Positions 18,780-27,954 of a stretch of DNA of 64,000 bases are shown in pieces. The number at the start of each line of letters is the position of its first letter. Position 1 is the stretch's first letter. The notes under the pieces are model-generated. The model did no database searches and was not told the origin of the DNA. It saw only the letters and a program-made list of their open reading frames with translations. The position numbers and the translations under genes were made by a program. The DNA lies in NCBI GenBank assembly GCA_024234815.1, contig JACKNO010000004.1, forward strand, positions 607,349-671,348. Reading direction: 5' to 3'. The stretch comes from Pseudomonadales bacterium (GTDB lineage Bacteria; Pseudomonadota; Gammaproteobacteria; Pseudomonadales; Halieaceae).

Positions 18780-20660
18780 ATGCTTCAGAACATGCGCCAG
18801 AATATACAGGGGCCAACCACAAAAATTGTGGTGTGGTTGATTGTCATCTCGTTTTCCATTTTTGGTATAGAGTCCATCCTGGTCGGTGGTGGGGGAGCTG
18901 GCGTCGCCGAAGTCAATGGCCAGGAAATCACTCCGCAGGAATTACAGGAAGCCCTGAACACTCAGAAGCGTCGGCTCGTTGCGATGATGGGTGACAATAT
19001 TGACCCGGCAATGCTGGATGACGACGTGCTCAAAGGTGAGGTGCTCAACTCGCTCATTTCCCGCAAGCTGCTGATGCAGACCGCCCATGACATGGGCCTT
19101 GTCGTCTCCAAGCGCGACATTGGCAGTTTGATTGGCAGTATGGAACAGTTCCAGATAGAGGGGGTTTTTTCGCCTCAACTATTCACCAGCGTACTGTCCA
19201 GTGCGGGCTACACGCCGTCCTACTTCAAGAAGACTCTTAACGATGATGTGGCAATGACTCAACTGCGAAGCGGTCTGGTTGGCAGCGAGTTTGTCACACC
19301 GCTTGAACTGACGTTGGGAGCGACGGTGGATGCGGAGCAAAGAGACCTCCGTTTCCTCACTGTACCCCTGCAAACATTTCTTGCAAACCAGGAAGTCACG
19401 GATGAAGAAATTGCAGCGTATTACGCCGTTCACCAGGACGATTTCCGCACCAGCGAAACCGTTGTACTCGACTACATAGAATTGACGCCTGACCAGTTCA
19501 AGCAGCCCGTCGAGGAGAGTGCGATTGAAGCTGCCTACCAGGAGCAGATCAAGAGTACCGCCTACCAGACCGAGAATCGTGTTGCCCATATCCTGTTTGA
19601 AGCGCGCGAAGGCGAAAGTGACGAGGCCCGCGCCCAACGAGTAGCGGATGCCCAGGCAAAACTGGCAGCCGGGGCAGATTTCGCCGAGGTCGCCGCCGAA
19701 TTTTCCGATGACGTGGGTTCTGCGGCCAACGGCGGCGACCTGGGTTTTTCCAGCGGGGATGCGTTTCCTCCCGAGATGGAAGAGGCCATAGCAGCTCTTT
19801 CAGAAAACCAGGTGTCGGCGCCGGTGCAGACAGACGCCGGCATTCACCTGATACGCCTGACAGAGCGCAGGGAGGGCAAAGCTCCCGCGTTTGAAGAACT
19901 GCGTCCGGATATCGAGCGGCAGTTGCAACTCGCGCAAGCGCGCACGGAGTTGCTACGCACAGTTGATGAACTCAGGGACCTGGCATTCAACGCGGAGAGC
20001 CTCGCCCGACCCGCTGAGGAGCTGGAGCTTACCCAGTTGCGCAGCGAACCGGTGGAACGCAATCAGAGCGAGGGGCTATTCGCGAATCCCGCATTGTTGG
20101 CTGCCGCGTTTTCTGAGGAAGTGCTCGAGCAGGGACATAACAGCGATGTCATTGAACTCGGCGAGGACCGGTTTGTGGTATTGCGCCTGCACCAGCACAA
20201 CCCGCCCCAAATCAGGGAACTGGCTGATGTTCGTGAAGAGATAGAAGCCACGATGATCGAGCAGGCGGCGCGCGCTAAAGTGGCCGAGGAAGCCGAACGG
20301 ATCGTCCAGGCACTGGCCGATGGTGCCGACATCGAGAAGCTTGCAACCGATACGGGATATAGCTGGCAGGTTGAACTGGGTGCAGGCCGGCGCAGCACCA
20401 CAGTACCGCAGGAAGTACTGGCAAAGGCGTTTGAGCTGCCCATGCCTGCGGAGGATACCTCGCTTGTTGATTTTGTCGTGACTCCCACAGGCGATGCCCA
20501 GGTAATTTCCCTGCTCAGGGTTTATCCCGGTCGTCTGGACGCTCTCGAACAGCAGGCTCTGGTTTCGCTGCAACGACAGACCAGCGGCGAGTACGCCAAT
20601 CTGGTTAATATCGAGTTCCAGCGCGGCTTGCGTGAGCGGGCGGACATTTCAGTAAATTAA
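18780..20660 (+). CDS. ppiD: Periplasmic folding chaperone PpiD (parvulin-like)
   Basis: A 626-residue membrane-anchored SurA-like protein. The N-terminus MLQNMRQNIQG and a single inner-membrane helix near residues 17-38 match PpiD. A SurA_N-like chaperone domain follows, then one parvulin domain (VAHILFEAREGESDEARAQR through APVQTDAGIHLIRL). It sits at the SecYEG exit and aids outer-membrane protein folding. ATG 18780 after CACGGAG is preferred over an upstream in-frame codon. Its position after hupB is conserved. Confidence 0.93.
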   Translation: MLQNMRQNIQGPTTKIVVWLIVISFSIFGIESILVGGGGAGVAEVNGQEITPQELQEALNTQKRRLVAMMGDNIDPAMLDDDVLKGEVLNSLISRKLLMQTAHDMGLVVSKRDIGSLIGSMEQFQIEGVFSPQLFTSVLSSAGYTPSYFKKTLNDDVAMTQLRSGLVGSEFVTPLELTLGATVDAEQRDLRFLTVPLQTFLANQEVTDEEIAAYYAVHQDDFRTSETVVLDYIELTPDQFKQPVEESAIEAAYQEQIKSTAYQTENRVAHILFEAREGESDEARAQRVADAQAKLAAGADFAEVAAEFSDDVGSAANGGDLGFSSGDAFPPEMEEAIAALSENQVSAPVQTDAGIHLIRLTERREGKAPAFEELRPDIERQLQLAQARTELLRTVDELRDLAFNAESLARPAEELELTQLRSEPVERNQSEGLFANPALLAAAFSEEVLEQGHNSDVIELGEDRFVVLRLHQHNPPQIRELADVREEIEATMIEQAARAKVAEEAERIVQALADGADIEKLATDTGYSWQVELGAGRRSTTVPQEVLAKAFELPMPAEDTSLVDFVVTPTGDAQVISLLRVYPGRLDALEQQALVSLQRQTSGEYANLVNIEFQRGLRERADISVN

Positions 20661-20683
20661 GATTTGTATCATTTGAGGTAAGC

Positions 20684-21868
20684 ATGGCAAGAAAGATACT
20701 GACCCTGAACCAGATCTCGCTGAAGGGACTGGAGAGGTTGCCGCGCGATGGTTATGAAATAGCCAGTGAGTTCGCGCATCCCGACGCGATACTCCTGCGC
20801 AGTCATCAACTGAAAGCGGAGGATATCGCCGACTCGGTACTCGCGATAGGCCGCGCGGGAGCAGGTGTGAACAATATCCCTGTGACCGAATGCACCCGCC
20901 GGGGTATCCCCGTATTTAATTCGCCAGGCGCCAATGCCAACGCGGTAAAAGAGTTGGTAGCCACGGCCATGTTGCTCGGTTCACGCGGCATCATAGAGGG
21001 TATTCGCTACGTCGATACACTCGTGGACATCACTGACGCTGCCGAAATGCATCGCGTGCTGGAAGCGCAGAAGAAACAGTTCAAGGGCAACGAACTCGTA
21101 GGCAAGACCCTGGGAGTAGTCGGGCTCGGCGCCATTGGTTCGATGGTGGCGGAGATGGCCCTGACCATGGGCATGGAGGTGGTGGGCTACGACCCGGCGC
21201 TGTCCGTAGAGGCCGCCTGGCGGCTTTCCAGCAAGGTGCGCAAGGCGGATACATTGTCGGCCCTGTTTGCGCGCAGCGACTATATTACGCTGCATCTTCC
21301 GGTACTCGACTCCACGCGTGGCCTGATCAATGCAGAGCTACTCGGGGCCACTCAGCCCGGTACCTGCCTGCTGAACTTTGCGCGGCAGGAGATCGTCAAC
21401 GAGGCCGACCTGGTCACTGCCCTGGATGCGGGAAAACTGCGTAAATATATAGCCGATTTTCCCTCCCCGGCCCTGATTGGTCGGGACGACGTTATCCTGA
21501 TGCCGCATATTGGCGCCAGCACCGACGAGGCCGAGGACAATTGCGCCATTATGGCCGCGGAGCAACTGCGCGACTTCCTGGAAAATGGCAATATCAGAAA
21601 TTCTGTGAACTTTCCGAACCTCGAACTGGAGAGGGTGAGGGGTTGTCGTCTGTCGGTGAGCAATGACAACGTGCCCAGAATTCTCGGCAGCGTACTGGCC
21701 ATCCTGGCAGACGAGAATATCAACGTGATAGATATGCTCAACAAGAGTCGCGCTGAAGTAGCCTACAATCTTATCGATATCGATACCCACGTCAGTGACG
21801 ATGTACTACAAAGGATGTCAGAGCTGGAAGGTGTTATTAACGTGCGCCTGATCGGGGACTGCGCCTAG
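20684..21868 (+). CDS. serA: D-3-phosphoglycerate dehydrogenase
   Basis: A 394-residue D-2-hydroxyacid dehydrogenase. It has the NAD-binding GVVGLGAIGSMVAE near residue 146, a catalytic Arg in the NFARQEIV segment, the His in LMPHIGAST, and a C-terminal ACT domain (about 320-394) for serine feedback. It starts serine synthesis from 3-phosphoglycerate. The N-terminus lacks the longer extension of E. coli SerA. GAGG precedes the ATG. It is spaced 23 nt from ppiD. Confidence 0.92.
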   Translation: MARKILTLNQISLKGLERLPRDGYEIASEFAHPDAILLRSHQLKAEDIADSVLAIGRAGAGVNNIPVTECTRRGIPVFNSPGANANAVKELVATAMLLGSRGIIEGIRYVDTLVDITDAAEMHRVLEAQKKQFKGNELVGKTLGVVGLGAIGSMVAEMALTMGMEVVGYDPALSVEAAWRLSSKVRKADTLSALFARSDYITLHLPVLDSTRGLINAELLGATQPGTCLLNFARQEIVNEADLVTALDAGKLRKYIADFPSPALIGRDDVILMPHIGASTDEAEDNCAIMAAEQLRDFLENGNIRNSVNFPNLELERVRGCRLSVSNDNVPRILGSVLAILADENINVIDMLNKSRAEVAYNLIDIDTHVSDDVLQRMSELEGVINVRLIGDCA

Positions 21869-21922
21869 GCCTGGTGAACCGGGTTTCTGTTCATCGCCAC
21901 GGGCACAGCCGGAGGTGGCGGA

Positions 21923-22465
21923 ATGGCGGATTCACTGGAAGGAATTGAAAAGCAGATCAAGCGGCGGAACTTCGACGCGCCGCCCATACACTTGTGGCAC
22001 CCGGCACTGTCGGGTGACATCGACATTCGCATCGCGGCGGATGGTGCCTGGTATCACGAGGGCACGGTCATACAGAGAGACTCACTGGTCAGGCTCTTTG
22101 CCAGTATTCTCCGGCGGGAGGAGGACGGCGAATACTACCTTGTCACGCCCGCGGAGAAGTGGCGAATCAAAGTGGATTTGCACCCCTTGATCGTGACCGA
22201 AGTCAACGAGGTAACGCAGGCCGGATCGCCAGGACTGCAGGCCACCCTCAACACCGGGCGCACTCTGTTGATTGACGCCGGACATCCCCTGTTCCTCGAG
22301 CCCGTTGTCGGCGATATTCCGGTGTTACAACTGGATCATGGCCTCACGGCATTGTTCTCGAGGCCCGCCTGGTATCGACTCGCGGACAGGGCACAGGAAC
22401 TGGAAGGAGTTCCTGTGATAACCAGCGGCGATTACACTTTTGAGCTGACCCCGCAGCAAACCTGA
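21923..22465 (+). CDS. DUF1285 family protein
   Basis: A 180-residue protein with the DUF1285 pattern: APPIHLWHPALSGDIDIRI near the N-terminus, DGAWYHEGTVIQRDSLVRLF in the middle and EKWRIKVDLHPLIV further on. The family is widespread in proteobacteria and has no established function. A strong GGAGGTGGCGGA precedes the ATG. It is convergent with the ETF-QO gene. Confidence 0.85.
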   Translation: MADSLEGIEKQIKRRNFDAPPIHLWHPALSGDIDIRIAADGAWYHEGTVIQRDSLVRLFASILRREEDGEYYLVTPAEKWRIKVDLHPLIVTEVNEVTQAGSPGLQATLNTGRTLLIDAGHPLFLEPVVGDIPVLQLDHGLTALFSRPAWYRLADRAQELEGVPVITSGDYTFELTPQQT

Positions 22466-22491
22466 TCCCGTCACAAGCCGGAGTGTTCCGC

Positions 22492-24144
22492 CTACATATT
22501 CGGGTAGTTGGGGCCGCCGAAGCCTTCCGGGGTGACCCACACGATATTCTGCGAAGGATCCTTGATATCACAGGTCTTACAGTGGACGCAGTTCTGGGCG
22601 TTGATCTGGAAACGCTTGCCGCCGGCATCCTCGACTATCTCGTAAACACCGGCGGGGCAGTATCGCTGCGCAGGTTCGTCATACAGTGGCAGGTTCTTGG
22701 ACAGCGGAATTGCCGGGTCCTTCAGCGTCAGGTGGCAGGGCTGGTCCTCTTCGTGATTGGTGTTCGACAGGAACACGGAAGTCAGCCGGTCAAAACTGAT
22801 CTTGTTGTCGGGCTTCGGATACACGATCTTTTTACATTCGGCGGCCGGTTTCATCGTCGCGAAATCGGGCCTGGTGTCATTCAGGGTGAATGGCAGCCTG
22901 CCACCGAAGATATTCTGGTCAATCCAGACCATTGCCGAACCCAGGAGGATGCCGAACTTGTGCATGAAGCCTGAAAAGTTGCGGGTAGTGTAGAGTTCCT
23001 CGTACAGCCAGGAGTTCTCGAGCTTGTCCGCATAGGAAACCAGGTCGGCAGGTGCCGTGTCGCCCAGGGCCAACGCTTCCACCACGGCTTCAGCAGCGAG
23101 CATGCCGCTCTTCATTGCGGTGTGATTGCCCTTGATTTTCACGCTGTTGAGGGTGCCCGCATCGCAACCGATCAGCAGTCCGCCCGGAAAGTACATCCGG
23201 GGCAAGGAATTGAGACCACCCTTGGTAATAGCCCGTGCGCCGTAGACAATTCGAGTGCCGCCCTGGAGATATTTTTCGCTCTCGGTGTGATGTTTCCAGC
23301 GCTGGAACTCCTCGAAGGGGCTCATATGCGGATTGCTGTAATTCAGGTCGGCGATCAGCCCCAGGTACACCTGGTTGTTCTCGGCGTGATACATGAATGC
23401 GCCGCCACCGGTTCCTGTTTCCTGTAGCGGCCAGCCCAGGCCGTGGATGACAAGGCCTTCCTGGTGTTTCTCCGGAGGTATTTCCCAGACCTCCTTGATA
23501 CCGATGCCGTAGTGCTGGGGGTCCTTGCCGGCGTCGAGCGAGAACTTGTCGATCAATTGCTTGCCCAGATGACCGCGACAACCTTCCGCGAACAAGGTGT
23601 AGCGGGCGTGCAGTTCCATGCCAGGCATATAGCTGCTCTTGTGCTCGCCACTGGCGCTGACACCCATATCGCCGGTCGCGATACCCTTGACCCGTCCGTC
23701 CTCGTGATAGAGCACCTCGGCGGCGGCAAAGCCCGGGTAAACCTCTACGCCGAGCCCCTCGGCCTGCTCCGCCAACCAGCGGCACACATTGCCCATGGAG
23801 ACGATGTAGTTGCCCTCGTTGTGGGTGGGCTTGGGAATGAAAAAGTTGGGCAGTTTGATGGCGCGGTTGGCGCTGAGGTAAAAGAAGAACCTGTCTTCCT
23901 TTACCGGTGTATTCAGGGGCGCCCCCATCTCTTTCCAGTTGGGAAACAGTTCGTTGAGCGCTCGGGGTTCCAGGACTGCGCCGGAGAGCGTGTGGGCACC
24001 CACCTCTGAGCCTTTCTCAACCACGCAGACCGTGATTTCCTGCTCTTTTTCCTTGGCCAGTTGCATGATGCGGCAGGCGGCGGAGAGTCCGGCAGGTCCA
24101 GCGCCGACAATGACAACATCAAACTCCATAGATTCTCGATCCAC
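22492..24144 (-). CDS. Electron transfer flavoprotein-ubiquinone oxidoreductase
   Basis: A 550-residue membrane-associated flavoprotein. The FAD-binding VVIVGAGPAGLSAACR is at the N-terminus, and the C-terminal 4Fe-4S cluster uses cysteines in YCPAGVYE and INAQNCVHCKTCDIKD. It passes electrons from reduced ETF to ubiquinone during fatty-acid and amino-acid oxidation. The GTG at 24144 has AGAGGA 7 nt upstream and matches the N-terminus of pseudomonad homologues; ATG 24129 is the alternative. It is divergent from etfBA, an obvious functional pairing. Confidence 0.95.
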   Translation of the reverse strand: MDRESMEFDVVIVGAGPAGLSAACRIMQLAKEKEQEITVCVVEKGSEVGAHTLSGAVLEPRALNELFPNWKEMGAPLNTPVKEDRFFFYLSANRAIKLPNFFIPKPTHNEGNYIVSMGNVCRWLAEQAEGLGVEVYPGFAAAEVLYHEDGRVKGIATGDMGVSASGEHKSSYMPGMELHARYTLFAEGCRGHLGKQLIDKFSLDAGKDPQHYGIGIKEVWEIPPEKHQEGLVIHGLGWPLQETGTGGGAFMYHAENNQVYLGLIADLNYSNPHMSPFEEFQRWKHHTESEKYLQGGTRIVYGARAITKGGLNSLPRMYFPGGLLIGCDAGTLNSVKIKGNHTAMKSGMLAAEAVVEALALGDTAPADLVSYADKLENSWLYEELYTTRNFSGFMHKFGILLGSAMVWIDQNIFGGRLPFTLNDTRPDFATMKPAAECKKIVYPKPDNKISFDRLTSVFLSNTNHEEDQPCHLTLKDPAIPLSKNLPLYDEPAQRYCPAGVYEIVEDAGGKRFQINAQNCVHCKTCDIKDPSQNIVWVTPEGFGGPNYPNM

Positions 24145-24241
24145 AATACTGTCCTCTTTGCTTACAGGGTGGGGAGGCGTCAAACCAGATACGCCGCGGA
24201 CGCAGCATAAGGGGCATATAACGACCGCAAGTATATAATTT

Positions 24242-24261
24242 ATATGGATAAAAATCCATAT
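24242..24261. promoter_or_regulatory. Perfect inverted repeat in the ETF divergent promoter region
   Basis: ATATGGAT and ATCCATAT are separated by AAAA, a perfect 8-bp dyad. A TTGACA (24261-24266) overlaps its right edge. It lies in the 291-nt gap between ETF-QO and etfB, where a dimeric repressor could control both. No known regulator site is recognised. Confidence 0.5.
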
Positions 24262-24435
24262 TGACACCTCTGGCCGCGGTGGGGCTGATCCAGCGCAACG
24301 GCAGCTCAGTTACGCCGGTGGCGCTCTTGACCCGCAATGCTTTAGTCGGCATCATACCCAGCCGAAATTACGCTGCCACGGCCGTTTTATAGAGCGCTGT
24401 GACTTGATTACCCACCTGAAAACTATGGAGAATCC

Positions 24436-25185
24436 ATGAAGGTTCTTGTTGCCGTTAAACGCGTCGTTGACTACAACGTCAAGGTTCGCGCCAAAGCCGA
24501 TGGTAGTAATGTTGACCTGAACAACGTCAAGATGGCTATCAATCCCTTTTGCGAAATAGCGGTCGAGGAAGCCGTGCGACTCAAGGAAGCCGGCACCGCC
24601 ACCGAGGTGATCGCGGTATCGGTAGGAGACAAGTCCTGCCAGGAGCAGATTCGTACCGCGCTCGCACTGGGAGCTGATCGCGGTATCCAGGTAGAGACAG
24701 ACGGCCCGGTCGAGCCCCTGGTGGTAGCCAAGTTGCTGAAGGGTGTTGTGGACAAGGAGCAGCCCCAACTTGTCATCCTGGGCAAGCAGTCCATCGATGG
24801 CGACAACAACCAGACCGGGCAAATGCTTGGTGCGCTTGCCAATATGCCGCAGGGGACTTTTGCCTCGGAGATCGCGGTTGACGGCGACAAGTTGAACGTG
24901 ACCCGTGAAGTCGACGGCGGTCTGCAGACTGTCAGCCTGAATCTGCCCGCCATTGTTACCACCGACCTGCGGCTCAACGAGCCGCGATACGCTTCGCTGC
25001 CCAACATCATGAAAGCCAAAAAGAAGCAGCTGGATGTGTATACACCCCAGGACCTTGGCGTTTCTGTAACCACCCACCTGACCCAGATCAAGGTAGAGCC
25101 GCCTGCAGAGCGTAAAGCTGGCATAAAGGTTGCCGACGTGGAACAGCTGGTCGATAAACTGAAGAACGAGGCGAAAGTAATCTGA
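24436..25185 (+). CDS. etfB: Electron transfer flavoprotein subunit beta
   Basis: A 249-residue ETF beta subunit starting MKVLVAVKRVVDYNVKVR, with the AMP-binding region and the ETF-beta signature (VRLKEAGTATEVIAVSVG and later VTREVDGGLQTVSL). Together with EtfA it carries electrons from acyl-CoA dehydrogenases to ETF-QO, encoded divergently next door. TATGGAG precedes the ATG. The stop overlaps the etfA start (TGATG). Confidence 0.97.
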   Translation: MKVLVAVKRVVDYNVKVRAKADGSNVDLNNVKMAINPFCEIAVEEAVRLKEAGTATEVIAVSVGDKSCQEQIRTALALGADRGIQVETDGPVEPLVVAKLLKGVVDKEQPQLVILGKQSIDGDNNQTGQMLGALANMPQGTFASEIAVDGDKLNVTREVDGGLQTVSLNLPAIVTTDLRLNEPRYASLPNIMKAKKKQLDVYTPQDLGVSVTTHLTQIKVEPPAERKAGIKVADVEQLVDKLKNEAKVI

Positions 25186-26114
25186 TGAGTACACTGGTAA
25201 TTGCAGAACACGACAACAGCAGCCTCAAGGTTGCCACGCTCAATGCGGTGGCTGCCGCCCAGGCTATGGGCGCAGATATCGATATCCTGGTCGCCGGCGC
25301 CAATTGTGGTGGGGCCGCCGAGCAGGCAGCGAAAATTCCCGGTGTGGGAAAAGTGCTGGTTGCCGACAACGCGGTATATGAGCACCAGTTGGCCGAGAAT
25401 GTCAGCCTGCTGATCGCCGATGTCGGTGCCGCGTACGACAACATTGTGGCACCGGCCACGTCCAACTGTAAAAACAGCATGCCGCGGGTTGCGGCACTGC
25501 TGGATGTAGCCCAGATCTCTGAAATAACATCGGTAGAGTCAGCCGATACGTTCAAACGCCCGATTTATGCCGGCAACGTAATCGCGACAGTGCAAAGCTC
25601 CGATGCCAAGAAAGTCATCACTGTGCGTACAACTGCCTTTGACGCAGCCCCGGCCGAGGGTGGCTCTGCGACCGTTGAGGCAGTGAGCGCTGTCCACGAT
25701 GCCGGTATTTCATCCTTTGTCGGGGAGGAGGTCGCGGTTTCCGACCGTCCCGAACTGACTTCCGCCAAGATTGTCATCTCCGGTGGTCGCGGCATGCAGA
25801 ACGGCGAGAACTTCAAGTTGCTGGATGGCATCGCTGATAAGCTCGGTGCCGCAATCGGCGCGTCGCGAGCGGCGGTTGACGCAGGCTTCGTGCCCAATGA
25901 TATGCAGGTCGGCCAGACCGGCAAGATAGTGGCCCCGGACCTGTACATCGCTGTCGGTATTTCCGGTGCGATCCAGCATCTGGCTGGCATGAAAGACTCC
26001 AAGGTCATCGTGGCGATCAATAAAGACGAAGACGCCCCGATTTTCCAGGTTGCCGACTACGGCCTGGTTGCGGATTTGTTCAATGCGCTACCTGAGCTCG
26101 AAGCAAAGCTGTAA
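25185..26114 (+). CDS. etfA: Electron transfer flavoprotein subunit alpha
   Basis: A 309-residue ETF alpha subunit. The C-terminal FAD-binding block runs from GRGMQNGENFKLLDG through GQTGKIVAPDLYIAVGISGAIQHLAG, ending with INKDEDAPIFQVADYGLV. It is translationally coupled to etfB by a one-base overlap. A strong terminator follows. Confidence 0.97.
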   Translation: MSTLVIAEHDNSSLKVATLNAVAAAQAMGADIDILVAGANCGGAAEQAAKIPGVGKVLVADNAVYEHQLAENVSLLIADVGAAYDNIVAPATSNCKNSMPRVAALLDVAQISEITSVESADTFKRPIYAGNVIATVQSSDAKKVITVRTTAFDAAPAEGGSATVEAVSAVHDAGISSFVGEEVAVSDRPELTSAKIVISGGRGMQNGENFKLLDGIADKLGAAIGASRAAVDAGFVPNDMQVGQTGKIVAPDLYIAVGISGAIQHLAGMKDSKVIVAINKDEDAPIFQVADYGLVADLFNALPELEAKL

Positions 26115-26130
26115 CTGTCTTTAGCGATCA

Positions 26131-26159
26131 AAAAAACCGGCCGTGAGCCGGTTTTTTTT
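26131..26159. terminator. Bidirectional terminator between etfA and the antiporter gene
   Basis: ACCGGC and GCCGGT form the stem (26136-26152) around CGTGA. The stem is flanked by an A-run on the left and an eight-T run on the right, so it can stop transcription from both convergent genes. Confidence 0.85.
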
Positions 26160-26242
26160 GGTCTGTCCGTTCCGGGCCCCAGGTGTATTGCCACTTTATC
26201 ATGGCTTCGCCGGCATGCCGGGGCGCGTGAAATTTAATGGGT

Positions 26243-27418
26243 TTAATCGCGACGCAATTTGTCCGAGATAGCAATCGGGGTAGGGTAGTTGAGCACCACG
26301 ATATAGGACGACGCTAATAGCGTGATGATGGTGGTCGCCTGTATCAGAAGCGACGCCTGCTCCGAGATCAGGGCACCGGCGACGGCCACGTATGCAATGA
26401 GCAGCGAAAACTCACTGGCCTGCCCCAGCCGAAAACCAAGATCCCAGGCCAGTATCCGTTTTTCACTGACCCCCTTGAGCAGGAACCGGTAGACCACCGG
26501 TTTCAGTCCCAGGACAAGCAGCGCCAGCACCAGTGCCGGCGCCAGAATCTGGTTCAGAAGCGCGAGATCAAAGCGGGCACCGACTGAGAAGAAAAACAGA
26601 ATCAGGAAAAAGTCCCGCAACGGTTTCAGGTTGACCGCAATGTACTGTGATATCGGGCTGGTGGCGATGGTGATGCCAGCGATGAAAGCGCCGATTTCTT
26701 CGGACAAGCCCAGCAGATTGGCCATCTCGGCAAGTCCCAGGCACCAGCCGATGGCGAGCAGGAAGATGTACTCGTGGAAACGGTCAAACCGGGTGATCAG
26801 GGGAAGCAGAACATAGCGCACGACGAGGAAAGCGGCACCTGTCAACAACGGCAAGCTGAGCAGGGAGTAAAAGAGTGTCGGCCCCATGTTGGCGGTGTCG
26901 CCCGAAGCCGCGCTCAGCAACACCATCAGTACTATGATCGCGATCAAATCCTGCAGCAGCAGGAGGCCGATCATCAATTCCCCTATATGGCGATGGTGCA
27001 GTACCGTGGTAGGCAGCAGTTTGATCCCGATGATGGTCGAGGAGAACATCATCGCCGCGCCTGTGACCAGGGCATCCGTGGTGTCGAAGCCAAACAAGCG
27101 GGCAATGCCGAATCCCATGGCCATGAAAATGGCTGAGCTGAACACGGCAACCACCATTGATTTGCGAAGGGTGGCCCACAGCGCCTGGGGCTGCATATCA
27201 AGGCCCAACAGGAATAGCAGGAAGATGATGCCGACATGTCCGATGTCCGAAAGGAGGCTCAGATCCTCCACCATGGACAGGCCGTAAGGCCCGATGGAGG
27301 CACCCAGGGCGATGTAGGCGATTATCAGGGGTTGGCGAGTGTAGAGGGCTATCGAGGCAAAAATAGCAGCCCCGGTAAAGATCAGGAAAAAAGAAAAGGT
27401 AACGCTACTTGCATCCAT
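26243..27418 (-). CDS. CPA2-family cation:proton antiporter (membrane domain only)
   Basis: A 391-residue polytopic protein of the Kef/NhaA-like CPA2 family, with about 11-12 hydrophobic helices. GYPD-like start features are replaced by QPLIIAYIALGASIGP, and LFLLGLDMQP and the LGLSEEIGAFIAGI block are typical. It lacks the TrkA-N domain that regulates KefB/KefC, so it is a stand-alone transporter for Na+ or K+ against H+. The ion is not deducible. Convergent to etfA. Confidence 0.85.
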   Translation of the reverse strand: MDASSVTFSFFLIFTGAAIFASIALYTRQPLIIAYIALGASIGPYGLSMVEDLSLLSDIGHVGIIFLLFLLGLDMQPQALWATLRKSMVVAVFSSAIFMAMGFGIARLFGFDTTDALVTGAAMMFSSTIIGIKLLPTTVLHHRHIGELMIGLLLLQDLIAIIVLMVLLSAASGDTANMGPTLFYSLLSLPLLTGAAFLVVRYVLLPLITRFDRFHEYIFLLAIGWCLGLAEMANLLGLSEEIGAFIAGITIATSPISQYIAVNLKPLRDFFLILFFFSVGARFDLALLNQILAPALVLALLVLGLKPVVYRFLLKGVSEKRILAWDLGFRLGQASEFSLLIAYVAVAGALISEQASLLIQATTIITLLASSYIVVLNYPTPIAISDKLRRD

Positions 27419-27486
27419 TCAGGGCTTTCCCGCTGCGGCCATTAGTGTAATCCAGCTGGTGCGCCATGGGAATATACCGCCGGAGC

Positions 27487-27954
27487 TTAGCCCCGGCGAC
27501 GAAACAGCGGCAGGGGCTGATCTACAGCAGCCTGGTAGTACTCGCTAAAATCCGAAAGGCTTGCCAGGGCTGCCGCCAGATCGGATTCATCCGCCATCTG
27601 GAATGTATCGAACCCACAGCGCCGCAGGTAGGTCAATTGATCGCGGATAATATGTCCACAGGCGCGCAATTCCCCGGTGAAGCCGCGATGACGTAATTCC
27701 CGACCGTAGGAAAAGCCCCGACCATCGGTGAAAACAGGGAAGTTGATCGCAATCAGCGGGATCTGCGCCAGTTCATCGAACAGGGGAGCCGGCGCCTGGC
27801 CGGGCTCCAGTTGCACAGCGCGCCCGGCTTTGTCCGTCAGCGCAAGCCATTGGTCGAGACTGAGTATCTGGTGCGTCCCCGTACTGGCCGCATCGGCATC
27901 GACCGGTTGCCAGCTGTCTTCAACGATCTGACCCTGTTTAATCAGCTTTGGCAT
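27487..27954 (-). CDS. DUF934 protein associated with sulfite reductase
   Basis: A 155-residue DUF934 protein with the conserved INFPVFTDGRGFSYGRELRHRG core and the FDTFQMADE segment. It is encoded next to siroheme sulfite reductase in many proteobacteria and is presumed to support sulfite reduction, perhaps as an electron-transfer or assembly partner. The ATG at 27954 has AAGGAG 7 nt upstream, inside the end of cysI, so the two genes overlap by 17 nt and are likely coupled. Confidence 0.88.
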   Translation of the reverse strand: MPKLIKQGQIVEDSWQPVDADAASTGTHQILSLDQWLALTDKAGRAVQLEPGQAPAPLFDELAQIPLIAINFPVFTDGRGFSYGRELRHRGFTGELRACGHIIRDQLTYLRRCGFDTFQMADESDLAAALASLSDFSEYYQAAVDQPLPLFRRRG

